NCBI GenBank assembly: GCA_039908525.1
Contig: JAMOAY010000013.1
Location: forward strand, 28,939 to 92,938
DNA from: Magnetaquicoccus sp039908525
GTDB lineage: Bacteria > Pseudomonadota > Magnetococcia > Magnetococcales > Magnetaquicoccaceae
DNA: 64,000 nucleotides
Direction of reading: 5' to 3'
Below, piece by piece: positions 1-8,466 of this stretch (the stretch's first letter is position 1; each line of letters opens with the position of its first letter). The translations under genes and the position numbers were made by a program. The notes under the pieces were generated by a model. The model was given only the letters and a program-made list of their open reading frames with translations, did no database searches and was not told the DNA's origin.

Positions 1-638
1 TCAAACTGCTGGCCTCCACCACCCTGACCCAATCCCAGCGGGACTATTTTGCGTTGTTCGGTTTTCCGGAGGAGCGCTGTGTCTACAAACACCCCGATGA
101 AACCTGGCAGGTGGAGCGGGTGGTTTTCTCTTCCGAGGCCCCGATGCGCTACGACCGCCTGTCGGTTGAGTATCTGCGCAGTTTCGGAGTGGCCCGTGCC
201 CGCGCCCAGAGCCAGTGGCCGACCCGTGTTTACATCTCTCGGCGGGACAGTCGGGTCTATCGCAATCTGGTCAACGAGGAGGAGATAGAGAAAGTCTTTG
301 AATGGTTTGGATTTTCTGTCATTCTGGCCTCGGATCTTTCTCCGCAGGAAAAGGTGGAGCTTTTTTCCGCCGCTCAGTATGTGGCCGGCCCTCTCGGGGC
401 CGCTTTCAGCTACATGCCGTTTTCACTCAACGGTCACACCATCATGCTGACCTCGGATGCCTATTTCCCCATGGAGTACCAGGAGATTGCCGCCATTCGG
501 CTGAAACGGTTGAATGTGATCCTGGGCATTGGCCTGAAGATGTATTCCAGCGTCTGGCAATACGGTCACAGCTCCTTCTATCTGCCGCCCGGTCTGGTGA
601 TCGCGGCATTGGATGAAATCCTGAAAGCGCAACACTAG
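1..638 (+). CDS. Glycosyltransferase family 61 (DUF563-like), 5' truncated
   Basis: The frame is open from base 3, so the gene begins outside the window; the TTG at 54 is internal. About 211 codons remain. The visible part has the GT61 C-terminal pattern: a YISRRDSR motif followed by R-x-L-x-NE, a GF segment, and then AAQYVAGPLGAAFS, which matches the G-P-hydrophobic-G-A signature of the family. GT61 enzymes transfer sugars such as xylose or GlcNAc to glycans; in bacteria they usually sit in surface-polysaccharide clusters. Three small-molecule or sugar-activation genes follow closely on the same strand (18 bases to the next), which supports a capsule, LPS or glycan decoration locus. Donor and acceptor cannot be inferred. 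Confidence 0.75.
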   Translation, partial: KLLASTTLTQSQRDYFALFGFPEERCVYKHPDETWQVERVVFSSEAPMRYDRLSVEYLRSFGVARARAQSQWPTRVYISRRDSRVYRNLVNEEEIEKVFEWFGFSVILASDLSPQEKVELFSAAQYVAGPLGAAFSYMPFSLNGHTIMLTSDAYFPMEYQEIAAIRLKRLNVILGIGLKMYSSVWQYGHSSFYLPPGLVIAALDEILKAQH

Positions 639-656
639 CCAACAGAGGGCAAGAGC

Positions 657-1037
657 ATGAGAATCTGTCTGGACCTGGATGGGGTCATTTGTGCGGTGAA
701 AAGAGAGGGGCAGAGCTATGCCGAGGTGTTGCCTCTGCCCGGTGCGGTGGAGAAGATCACCGCCCTGCACGACGCTGGCCATACCATCATCATCCATACC
801 GCCCGCCACATGAAAACCTGCGAGGGCAACAGCGGCAAGGTGATCGCCCGCCTGGGCAAGATCACCCTCGACTGGCTGGAACGCCACGCCATCCCTTACG
901 ATGAGTTGCACTTTGGCAAACCCTGGGCCGATATCTATGTGGATGACAATGCCCTGCGTTTCTCCTCCTGGGATGCGATAGAGGGCGATGGCAGCAACCT
1001 GCCCCTCTCTTCTGAGCGGAAGCTGAGGCAAGGTTGA
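657..1037 (+). CDS. HAD-superfamily phosphatase, capsule-biosynthesis type
   Basis: A 126-residue protein starting MRICLDLDGVIC, with HAD motif I (D6-L-D8-G). A second block reads IIIHTAR (motif II, T as the conserved hydroxyl residue). A late VDD is motif IV. The C-terminal WADIYVDDNAL pattern is that of small Mg2+-dependent capsule-biosynthesis phosphatases, which dephosphorylate sugar or polyol phosphates before nucleotide activation. The stop codon overlaps the next ATG by one base (TGATG), so it is translationally coupled to the nucleotidyltransferase. The exact substrate is unknown. Confidence 0.8.
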   Translation: MRICLDLDGVICAVKREGQSYAEVLPLPGAVEKITALHDAGHTIIIHTARHMKTCEGNSGKVIARLGKITLDWLERHAIPYDELHFGKPWADIYVDDNALRFSSWDAIEGDGSNLPLSSERKLRQG

Positions 1038-1771
1038 TGCGTTTTGTCATTCCCATGGCGGGGCTGGGGCAGCGGTTTACCGAGGCGGGATACCCATCCC
1101 CCAAATATCTGCTGGAGGCCCACGGTCGTACCTTGCTGGAGTGGGCGGTGGGCAGTCTGCCGCTGGAGTTGGCGGATCTGATCCTTTTCGTCGGCCTGGC
1201 ATCGCATGCGGCCCATGCCCCGCTGGAGGGCGTGCTGGAGCGGGTCAGCGCCGGTCGTGCCCATCGCTGGATCGTTCTGGATGCACCCACCGGCGGGCAG
1301 GCCGAGACGGTGCTGGCCGCTGCCGAGTGGATCGACAATGAGGCGGATCTGCTGATCTTCAATATCGATACCGCTTTTCGCTCAGAGACCCTGTCCGCCC
1401 GCCTGCGGGATCCGAGCGCAAAACGGGACGGCATTCTCGGTTCGTTTGCCGGGCAGGGAGACCACTGGAGCTTTGCCCGCCTGGATGCCGCCGGGATTGT
1501 CACCGAGACGGCGGAAAAGGTTCGCATCAGTGAACACGCCTTGACCGGGCTCTATCATTTCAGCCGGGGCGCCGATTTTGTTCGCGTGGCCCGCCGGGCA
1601 CTGGCTCAGGGGGAGCGCAGTGGGGGTGAATACTACATCGCTCCCCTGTACAACCACCTGATCCAGGAAGGGCGCCGCTTTATGCTGGACCCGGTACAGC
1701 AGCTGATTCCCATGGGGACTCCCCAGGAGTTGGAGCATTTCCGCCGGGGTGCGCCGCCATGCACGGTGTGA
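1037..1771 (+). CDS. Sugar/small-molecule nucleotidyltransferase
   Basis: 244 residues from the ATG at 1037; a TTG one codon earlier is less likely because the ATG overlaps the preceding stop. The N-terminus MRFVIPMAGLGQRF followed by GYPSPKYLLEAHG is the NTP-transferase signature (G-x-G-x-R-F, then P-K-x-L). The FNIDTAF segment holds the metal-binding Asp. A C-terminal GGEYYIAPLYNHLI segment resembles glucose-1-phosphate nucleotidyltransferases. The role is probably to activate a phosphorylated sugar or head group for glycan synthesis. The end overlaps the next gene by 13 bases. Confidence 0.75.
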   Translation: MRFVIPMAGLGQRFTEAGYPSPKYLLEAHGRTLLEWAVGSLPLELADLILFVGLASHAAHAPLEGVLERVSAGRAHRWIVLDAPTGGQAETVLAAAEWIDNEADLLIFNIDTAFRSETLSARLRDPSAKRDGILGSFAGQGDHWSFARLDAAGIVTETAEKVRISEHALTGLYHFSRGADFVRVARRALAQGERSGGEYYIAPLYNHLIQEGRRFMLDPVQQLIPMGTPQELEHFRRGAPPCTV

Positions 1772-3372
1772 TTCTGACCGCCGGGCGGGTGGAGGACAGC
1801 ATGGCCCAACTGTTCGGTGATATCTCCACCGGGTTGGTGCCGGTGCAGGGTCGGCCTGTTCTGTTCTATATCATCAACAACTTTCTCAAGGTGCAGATCC
1901 GGACGACCCACATTGCCGTGGGCCATGGTGCGGAGAGTGTCCAGCAGGTGCTGGGCGGCTATTTTGCCGCCAAGGCCGATCTCTGCTACGTCGAGGTCGA
2001 TCCGGACAAAGGGCCCGGCGATTCGCTGCTGGCCGTGCTGCACGGGATGGGTCGTGGCAAGGCGGTGGTGGTGCTGGCCGATACCTGGATGGATCTCACG
2101 CCCGACACGGTCGCTCTGGATGATGTGGTGTTCGCCTCAACCGATTTTACCGACCCCAGAAAATGGTGTACGGTCGAGGTGGACGGTAGCGGCCAGGTGA
2201 GTGCCATTCACGACAAATGTCCGGTGGAGCAGGTGGTGCACGCCCTGGTGGGGGTCTACATTTTTTCGGACGTCAGTCTGTTTGCCGGTTTTTCCTCTGA
2301 CAAGAGGCGCCTGGAGATTGCCGACCTGCTGCAGTTTTACCATTCGCGTCTTCCCCTGTCGGTGGCCATGACCGACAAGTGGCTGGATTTTGGCCATTTT
2401 GAAAAATACCAGACCTCCAAAAAACGCCTGCTGGAGGCGCGCCATTTCAACACGCTGGAGTTTGACGATCTGCTGGGTACCATCACCAAGAGAAGTGACA
2501 ACGTCGAGAAATTTCGTAACGAGGTGCGCTGGCAACTGGAGTTGCCCGACACTCTGCAGGTGCTGTTTCCGCGCATCCTTGCCTATGAACTGGCGGGGGA
2601 TGCCCCGTTTGTCACCATGGAATATTTCGGTTATCAGACCGTGGCGGAGATATGGCTGTACGCCAATTTCCGTCCCAATGTTCTGGAAAAGATCGTTGCC
2701 CGACTGTGGCACATTCTGCTGCTGTTTCGGCGCGAACGGCGCCCGGTCTCCATGGCGTGTTACCAGCAGATCTACCGGCACAAGACCGAGCAGCGTCTGT
2801 CCACCCTGCTGGAGAGCTCCCCGTTGTTTGCGCATCTGCTGGCGGCGCCCGAGTTGGTCGTCAACGGCCGCAGGCTTCGCAACTGGTCGGTTCTGCGGGA
2901 CTCCGTCTGGGCCAAAATCCCCACCCTGTACCGGCCAGAGGACAACTGCCTGATTCATGGCGATTACTGCTTTTCAAACATCCTGTTTGACATCAACAAT
3001 GGCATCGTCCGCCTGTTGGACCCGCGCGGTCGGTGGGGGGAGCAGGCGTTTGGTGATTTCAAGTACGATCTGGCGAAATTGCGTCACTCCATCCATGGGG
3101 ATTATGATTTTATCGTCAATGATCTCTTGCAGGTGGAGTGTCGGCAGGAGATCCCGCCCCGCATCGACTACCGGATCTTCAAGGCTACCCATCACCGGGA
3201 GGTGTCCCGCTATTTCGACCGCCTGATTGCGCAACAGTTCGATCTGAGGGAGATCCAGTTGATTGAAGGGTTGCTGTTTCTCTCCATGATTCCGTTGCAC
3301 GCCAACGACCGGCAGCGCCAGCTGGTGATGTATGCCAAGGCACTGGAGATTTTGAATGATTCTGCAGAGTGA
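1759..3372 (+). CDS. Bifunctional nucleotidyltransferase / aminoglycoside-choline kinase-like protein
   Basis: 537 residues with two parts. Residues 1 to about 230 are a nucleotidyltransferase-like Rossmann domain starting MHGVILTAGRVEDSMA. The pyrophosphorylase loop is degenerate: TAGR replaces the usual AAG-x-G-x-R. Residues about 235-537 form a phosphotransferase (APH/choline kinase) domain with the Brenner motif LIHGDYCFSNILFD (catalytic Asp in HGD) and a downstream LLDPRG in place of the DFG-like metal site. A protein that both phosphorylates and activates a substrate fits the HAD and nucleotidyltransferase genes just upstream, suggesting a complete route to a nucleotide-activated glycan substituent. 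The degenerate loop leaves activity of the first domain uncertain. Confidence 0.7.
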   Translation: MHGVILTAGRVEDSMAQLFGDISTGLVPVQGRPVLFYIINNFLKVQIRTTHIAVGHGAESVQQVLGGYFAAKADLCYVEVDPDKGPGDSLLAVLHGMGRGKAVVVLADTWMDLTPDTVALDDVVFASTDFTDPRKWCTVEVDGSGQVSAIHDKCPVEQVVHALVGVYIFSDVSLFAGFSSDKRRLEIADLLQFYHSRLPLSVAMTDKWLDFGHFEKYQTSKKRLLEARHFNTLEFDDLLGTITKRSDNVEKFRNEVRWQLELPDTLQVLFPRILAYELAGDAPFVTMEYFGYQTVAEIWLYANFRPNVLEKIVARLWHILLLFRRERRPVSMACYQQIYRHKTEQRLSTLLESSPLFAHLLAAPELVVNGRRLRNWSVLRDSVWAKIPTLYRPEDNCLIHGDYCFSNILFDINNGIVRLLDPRGRWGEQAFGDFKYDLAKLRHSIHGDYDFIVNDLLQVECRQEIPPRIDYRIFKATHHREVSRYFDRLIAQQFDLREIQLIEGLLFLSMIPLHANDRQRQLVMYAKALEILNDSAE

Positions 3373-3402
3373 TGGCTGTCGGGCGCCCGCCGGTGGTCGG
3401 TT

Positions 3403-4419
3403 TCAGCCCCCCACCGCAGACATGCGTGTTGTTCGTGGGACCTCCTCCTGTTGTGCGAAGGCATGCCCGGCCGGCTTCATGGCGACGGCGGTGCGGATGG
3501 CGGCGTGCAGTGTCGGCTCGTCGGCCCCGCTCCGCAGCAGCGTTTTGAGATCCATGCCCTCTTCCCGACCCAGGCAGTAGAGCAGGCGACCGTTGGCCGT
3601 CAGGCGCATGCGGTTGCAGCTGTCACAAAAATGGCGCGAACGGGCGGAGATGACCCCGACCTCGGTTCCGGTACCGCGCAAGGTGAAATAACGGGCCGGA
3701 CCGGACCCCGGGTCGGCGGCGACCGGCAGCAGTTGCTCGCCAAAATGGTGCTGCAGGGTGGCCAGGATCTCTTCGGTGGGCAGAAAACGGTCGTTCATCT
3801 CCTGTCCGGCCTCGCCGATAGGCATGGTCTCGATATAGCGCAGCACCACGCCCTGCTGTTGTGCAAAATGGAGCATCTCCGGGATCTCCTGGTGGTTGAT
3901 GCCCCGCATGACAACCATGTTGACCTTGACCGGTCGCAGTCCGACCCGGATGGCGGCCTTGATGCCGGCCAGCACCGCCGCCAACCCCTGCGGCGTGCTG
4001 TGTGTCGGGGAGGCGTGGTGGCGGGTGAGGGCGGCGAAGGTATCGGGATTCAGGGTGTCGAGGGAGATGTTGACCCGGCGCAGTCCGGCGGTCTGCAGAT
4101 CGGCGGCGTGGCGTTCCAGCAGCATGGCATTGGTGGTGAGGGAGAGTTCTTGCAGACCAGGCAGGTGAGCCAGTTCCCGCACCAGGTCGACCAGATTGCG
4201 TCGCAACAGGGGTTCGCCGCCGGTCAGGCGGACACGCTCGATGCCCAGCTCCAAAAAGATGCGCACCAGACGGATCAGTTCGTCAAAATCGAGGATGTCC
4301 TGATGGTCGGGCCGGGTTTTTTCTGTGGGCAGGCGGCAGTAGCTGCAGAACAGGTTGCAGCGATCGGTGACCGAGACCCGCAGATAGCGGATGGTCCGTC
4401 CAAAGGAGTCTGTCAACAC
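3403..4419 (-). CDS. moaA: GTP 3',8-cyclase MoaA
   Basis: A radical-SAM enzyme that converts GTP to 3',8-cH2GTP, the first step of molybdopterin synthesis. The radical-SAM cluster is C21-x3-C25-x2-C28 (CNLFCSYC). The second 4Fe-4S ligands are near the C-terminus (CDSC, then C about 14 residues on). The GGEPLLR motif (SAM binding) is present, and the protein ends in the MSAVGG tail typical of MoaA. I chose GTG at 4419, preceded by AAGGGA at good spacing, because it gives the family length of 338 residues. An upstream ATG at 4482 would add 21 unconserved residues and overlap moaC. It is the last gene of the moaE/mogA-moeA-moaC-moaA operon and converges on the glycan cluster. Confidence 0.93.
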   Translation of the reverse strand: MLTDSFGRTIRYLRVSVTDRCNLFCSYCRLPTEKTRPDHQDILDFDELIRLVRIFLELGIERVRLTGGEPLLRRNLVDLVRELAHLPGLQELSLTTNAMLLERHAADLQTAGLRRVNISLDTLNPDTFAALTRHHASPTHSTPQGLAAVLAGIKAAIRVGLRPVKVNMVVMRGINHQEIPEMLHFAQQQGVVLRYIETMPIGEAGQEMNDRFLPTEEILATLQHHFGEQLLPVAADPGSGPARYFTLRGTGTEVGVISARSRHFCDSCNRMRLTANGRLLYCLGREEGMDLKTLLRSGADEPTLHAAIRTAVAMKPAGHAFAQQEEVPRTTRMSAVGG

Positions 4420-4453
4420 GTGGCTATCCCTTTTGCTGCTCCAGTACCCTCCG

Positions 4454-4954
4454 TCAGCATGGTGTGTACCCCTCCGCCACAAAATGACCGCTTTTGCCGC
4501 CCTCTTTTTCGAGCAGGCGAATGGGACCGATGGCCATGCCGCGGTCCACGGCTTTGCACATGTCGTAGATGGTCAAACCCGCCACCGCCACAGCGGTCAT
4601 TGCTTCCATCTCCACCCCGGTCTGGCCCTGGGTGCGGACGCGGGCGATGATGCCGATGCGCTGTTGTGCGGGCTCCGGGGCAAACTCGATGCGCACCGAG
4701 GTGAGGTTGATCTGGTGGCAGAGGGGGATCAACATGTCCACCCGCTTGGCCGCCATGATGCCGGCCAGACGGGCCACCTCCAGCACATCCCCTTTGCTCA
4801 ACTGGCGATTCAGGATGAGCTCCAGGGTCTCTGCGCGCAGATGAACCTCTCCCGTCGCCACCGCCATGCGGGCCGTGCTCGCCTTGTCGGTGACATCCAC
4901 CATGCGCGTGGCACCCTGCGCATCAAAATGGCTCAACGTTTTTTGCTCACTCAT
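4454..4954 (-). CDS. moaC: Cyclic pyranopterin monophosphate synthase MoaC
   Basis: 166 residues. MoaC converts the MoaA product to cyclic pyranopterin monophosphate. The conserved MVDVTDK start, the LIPLCHQI active-site segment, the GVEMEAMTAV block and the DMCKA motif with catalytic Asp and Lys are all present at expected spacing. The gene overlaps the end of moeA by 8 bases, showing translational coupling, and is followed 34 bases later by moaA. Confidence 0.95.
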   Translation of the reverse strand: MSEQKTLSHFDAQGATRMVDVTDKASTARMAVATGEVHLRAETLELILNRQLSKGDVLEVARLAGIMAAKRVDMLIPLCHQINLTSVRIEFAPEPAQQRIGIIARVRTQGQTGVEMEAMTAVAVAGLTIYDMCKAVDRGMAIGPIRLLEKEGGKSGHFVAEGYTPC

Positions 4955-6194
4955 AGTCGATCCATTGCACGGTCACCGGCATGCCATCGCTGACCTGCTG
5001 TGGCCCCTCCGGCAGGATAATGAACACATTGGCCTGGGCCAGACTGGTCAGAATACCCGAACCCTGCGCCCCGGTCACCTCCACCCAGGGAGATGGCCCC
5101 GCCCCGCCTTCGCGATCGGTAAAATGGACCACACCGCGCAGAAACTCCCGGCGGGGATGGCGTTTGTGCCACTCCCCTGCAAAGCTGGCCTGAAACTGTC
5201 GCTCCACGGGCGGGGCGGCCCCCATCATCTTGAGCAGTGCCGGTCGCACCAGAAGCAGATAGACGGTCAGACTGGAGACCGGATTGCCCGGCAAACCGAA
5301 AAAATGCGCCCCGCCCAGACGGCCATACGCCTGCGGCTTGCCGGGCTTCATGGCCACCTGCCAGAAGTGGATCTGGCCGTTCTGTTCCAGGATCTCTTTG
5401 ACCAGATCATAGTCGCCTACCGACACCCCACCGGTCGTGATGAGGGCATCGGCCTCTTCGCTGCCTCGACGCAGTGCCGCCTCGATGGCCGTCCGCTCAT
5501 CCCGTGCCACCCCCAGGTCCAACACCTCCGCCCCCAGCAGGGTCAGGGCAGCACTCAGGGCCGCCCGGTTGCTGTCATACAGTTGTCCGGCCTGCAAAGG
5601 GGTGCCGGTCGGCAGCAGTTCATTGCCGGTGGAGAGCAAAGCCACCCGGAGGCGGCGCCGGAGGGGTACTGTTACCCGGCCCACCGAGGTCAGCAGGCCC
5701 AGATCGGCCGCCCCCAAACGCCGCCCGGTGGGCAGTACCTCCTGGCCGGGGCGGATATCCTCCCCGGCGGGCCGGATGTGCTGCCCCGGTTGCTGGCCGA
5801 CCGGGATCGTCAGACGATCTCCCTGGCGCTGCACCTGCTCCTGCATGACGACACAATCACTGCCGACAGGGATGGGGGCGCCGGTCATGATGCGCACCGC
5901 CTCCCCCGGTTGGAGCGGACTCTGCAGGCGCGAACCGGCGGGCAGTTCGGCCACTAGGCGCAGTGTGGTGGCGGTGGTGGCGGAGAGATCGAGAGTGCGT
6001 ACCGCATAGCCGTCCATGGCCGAGTTGGCATGGTTGGGCACCGCAGCCTGGGCGACAATGGGCGCTGCCAACACCCGCCCCAATGCCTGGTGCAGGGGCA
6101 ACTCCTCCTCCCGGGCGACCAACTCGATCGAATCCAGCAGGCGCGCTTTGGCCTCGGCAAATGAGATCATGGGGTGGGCCGTTTTATGGTGCAT
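4947..6194 (-). CDS. moeA: Molybdopterin molybdenumtransferase MoeA
   Basis: MoeA inserts molybdate into adenylated molybdopterin. Recognised blocks are NSAMDGYA near the N-terminus, GAPIP and CVVMQE, the LSTGNEL and YDSN segments, TTGGVSVGDYD (MPT-binding), MKPGKP and GLPGNPVS. I chose the ATG at 6194 because a GGAGG lies five bases upstream; it overlaps the preceding gene's stop by 11 bases. An ATG at 6170 is the alternative. The product is 415 residues, the usual MoeA length. The gene lies directly after the MoaE-MogA fusion, so insertase and adenylyltransferase are coupled. Confidence 0.94.
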   Translation of the reverse strand: MHHKTAHPMISFAEAKARLLDSIELVAREEELPLHQALGRVLAAPIVAQAAVPNHANSAMDGYAVRTLDLSATTATTLRLVAELPAGSRLQSPLQPGEAVRIMTGAPIPVGSDCVVMQEQVQRQGDRLTIPVGQQPGQHIRPAGEDIRPGQEVLPTGRRLGAADLGLLTSVGRVTVPLRRRLRVALLSTGNELLPTGTPLQAGQLYDSNRAALSAALTLLGAEVLDLGVARDERTAIEAALRRGSEEADALITTGGVSVGDYDLVKEILEQNGQIHFWQVAMKPGKPQAYGRLGGAHFFGLPGNPVSSLTVYLLLVRPALLKMMGAAPPVERQFQASFAGEWHKRHPRREFLRGVVHFTDREGGAGPSPWVEVTGAQGSGILTSLAQANVFIILPEGPQQVSDGMPVTVQWIDYE

Positions 6195-7176
6195 GATGTC
6201 CTCCACCATGGACCATACGCAGGGCATGGGGCAGCAGGTCGGCCACCACCTCCAGACTGTGTCGGGCGCCGCGGGTGGAACCGGGCAGATTGACGACCAG
6301 GGTGGCGCCGCGCACCGCCGTGATGCCACGGCTCAAGAGTGCCGTGCGGGTCTGCGCCACCCCGGCGGCGCGCATCCATTCGGCCAACCCTGGCAACTCC
6401 TGTCCGCAGACGGCACGGGTCGCTTCGGGGGTGACATCCCGCGGAGCGGGACCGGTCCCGCCGGTGGTCAACACGAGATCCAGCTTGTCATCATCCGCCC
6501 ATCGGACCAGACACGCCTGAATGGAGGGTTGATCGTCCGGAAGTATGGCACGGTGGGCAACGGTTGCTCCGTACCCGAGGACCAACCCCTCCAGCATCGC
6601 GCCACTCTGATCGGTGGTCAGGTTCCGGCTGTCCGACAGGGTCAAAATGCCGACCCGCAGTCCGGTCCAGTCTACTGCGTGGCGGGGGGGCTCTGACAGA
6701 GGGGTAGAGGAGGTGGCGTGTTGGGCGGATTCCCATTGCCGGGCGGCCTCTTCACAGCCAGGACAGTTGTGCACCCAGCGCTCTTCTCCGGAGGAGAGCC
6801 GCTCCTTTTTCCAAAAGGTGGCGCGGCGTTTCAGATGGTCGATCACAAAGCGACAGGCCAGAAAGGCATCCGCACGATGGCCAGCTGCGGCCATGACCAG
6901 CACAATGGGCTCACCCACCGCCAGCGTGCCCACCCGGTGAACGACATGCAGGGCTTCCAACGAAAAGCGTTCCCGTGCCTCCTGCGCAATTTTTTCCAGT
7001 TCCAACTCCGTCATGCCGGGATAGTGTTCCAGAATCAAGGCCGTCACCGGCGCGCTGTCGGTAAACTCCCGCACCAGGCCCAAAAAAGTGACCACGGCCC
7101 CGATGTCGGGACGGTCCTGGATGAGACGGGCAAGCTCTGCTTCGGAGGAGAAAGGCTCGGTTTGAATGCGAATCAT
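6184..7176 (-). CDS. MoaE-MogA fusion: molybdopterin synthase large subunit + molybdopterin adenylyltransferase
   Basis: 330 residues from the ATG at 7176; the longer frame upstream has no family similarity. Residues 1 to about 148 are MoaE: the VVTFLGLVR start, the GH-R-DAF-ACRFVIDHLK helix and the active-site FWKKE lysines. Residues about 168-325 are MogA/MoaB: LRVGILTLSDSR, the TTGGTGPAPRDVTPE nucleotide/pterin loop and NLPGSTRGA. MoaE transfers sulfur from MoaD to make the dithiolene; MogA then adenylates molybdopterin for MoeA. The fusion would place consecutive steps on one chain. No MoaD gene is visible in the window, so the small subunit must be elsewhere. It is the first gene of the operon. 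Confidence 0.88.
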   Translation of the reverse strand: MIRIQTEPFSSEAELARLIQDRPDIGAVVTFLGLVREFTDSAPVTALILEHYPGMTELELEKIAQEARERFSLEALHVVHRVGTLAVGEPIVLVMAAAGHRADAFLACRFVIDHLKRRATFWKKERLSSGEERWVHNCPGCEEAARQWESAQHATSSTPLSEPPRHAVDWTGLRVGILTLSDSRNLTTDQSGAMLEGLVLGYGATVAHRAILPDDQPSIQACLVRWADDDKLDLVLTTGGTGPAPRDVTPEATRAVCGQELPGLAEWMRAAGVAQTRTALLSRGITAVRGATLVVNLPGSTRGARHSLEVVADLLPHALRMVHGGGHHAP

Positions 7177-7299
7177 GAGGTTGAATTCCCACCGCAGGGT
7201 TGTTTGACCTGTCGTGCGCCCATTCACAGCAGCGCAACACCCATTCGAGTCTAACCCCGGTGTGCTGTCATCACAAGGCCGCAGGGTGCACAGGGCAAC

Positions 7300-7335
7300 A
7301 AAAAAGGGGAAAGGGCTGTTGCGATCCCTTTCCCC
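7300..7335 (-). terminator. Rho-independent terminator of the S24 repressor gene
   Basis: A perfect 10-bp stem (GGGGAAAGGG at 7306-7315 with its complement at 7326-7335), a 10-base loop, and on the minus strand a run of six T directly after the stem. It lies 75 bases past the stop of the gene at 7410-8084 and upstream of the moa operon, which it insulates. Confidence 0.85.
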
Positions 7336-7409
7336 CCCGTGCAGACGCCGCAGCACATGCATCCCCCTCCGTCAAACGCACCATTGCCACATGGAGCGGC
7401 CCAGTCAGA

Positions 7410-8084
7410 TCAGTACTCTTTGTACTTGCCCACCACCACACCACACACCCGGATGGCGCCCTGGATATCAATCAGGGGGTAGCGGGAGTTCAAAGGTTTC
7501 AGGTAGGTGCGATTGCCGACGACAATCAACTGCTTGAAGGTGGCCAGGCTGTCACCTTCCATGCGGGCAACCAGGAATTGATTGTGTTTCCCTGGCAGCA
7601 TCGGGTCGACAATGATAATCTCTCCCTCGTGGAACTCCGGTTCCATGGAATCGTCCGGGACACGCAGGGCGTAGGTCCGATCGCTGGAGCGGGGTGCGAC
7701 CGGAATCCACGCCTCCACCGTTGTCGGGTGGAACGAGTCTGCCGGCTCTTCGCAGGATCGGCTGGCGTCCTCCCAGGAGATGAGGGGCAGTCGGGCAAAG
7801 ATCGGCGCCCGATAGATTTCGCCATCTTCGGCTGCCTTGGTGAATTCAGCATGATTCATGCCGGGTGTGGCGCCGATCAGGGACATTTCGCCGCGCCCGG
7901 TGTCCAGCCAGATGGGATCCACGCCACAGGCCAGGGCGATGGCCACCGTGCGGCGCGACGACTTGGAACGTCCACACTCCAGTTTGTGGACGGCTGTCTG
8001 ACTGATGTTGACCCGGTCGGCCAACTCCTTCTGGGTCAGTTTGGCCTGCTTGCGGGCCGTTTGAATGCGTTCACTGAGGGTCAT
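7410..8084 (-). CDS. XRE-family repressor with S24 (LexA/CI-like) peptidase domain
   Basis: 224 residues. An N-terminal helix-turn-helix (about residues 16-37: LTQKELADRVNISQTAVHKLE) is joined to a C-terminal S24 fold. Ser146 in VPDDSMEPEF and Lys184 in ATFKQL form the expected Ser/Lys dyad. No convincing Ala-Gly or Cys-Gly cleavage site is seen between the domains, so it may be a non-cleavable regulator rather than an SOS switch. It stands alone, ends in a strong terminator, and starts with AAGGAT eight bases before the ATG. It resembles phage-type C2 repressors, but no prophage genes are near. The target is probably its own divergent promoter region; this is inference. Confidence 0.82.
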   Translation of the reverse strand: MTLSERIQTARKQAKLTQKELADRVNISQTAVHKLECGRSKSSRRTVAIALACGVDPIWLDTGRGEMSLIGATPGMNHAEFTKAAEDGEIYRAPIFARLPLISWEDASRSCEEPADSFHPTTVEAWIPVAPRSSDRTYALRVPDDSMEPEFHEGEIIIVDPMLPGKHNQFLVARMEGDSLATFKQLIVVGNRTYLKPLNSRYPLIDIQGAIRVCGVVVGKYKEY

Positions 8085-8466
8085 GGTGTTTCATCCTTGT
8101 TCAGATGTTATTGCAACCCCCACAATGTAGCCTGTTTTGGTTGTTGTGCGCAAGCTTAAAATGATCGAGCGGTTTTTTGTTGGCAGATTCGTTGAATTTT
8201 TCACGGTTTGTGTGAATCTGTCGAGGGGACGGCAGGGATTCTGGTTGTCTGATGTGCCTCTTGTGTGGTCGCTGATGCGTTCCGGGATGGGATTGTCTGG
8301 GATCGATGGCATTGCATTATGATATAAAATTTTTAATTTTGTCGGGTTTGGGAAGGATGAAAATAACAATCACAACATGCTGGTGATCTGCATGACGTGT
8401 CATTTTCTGGCAGGGAAGAAGTGTTATCCATATAATTACTGAACACGCAAAGGGGTTGTATCCATC
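8085..8466. promoter_or_regulatory. Divergent intergenic region with promoter candidates
   Basis: 382 AT-rich bases between the divergent repressor and HNH genes; no convincing ORF. A perfect TATAAT at 8431-8436 lies about 30 bases before the HNH start, with only a weak -35. On the minus strand a TTGCGC and a TACATT about 18 bases apart could serve the repressor gene. A short CAACC/GGTTG dyad near 8114-8142 overlaps that candidate and might be an operator. These are pattern matches only. Confidence 0.4.
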
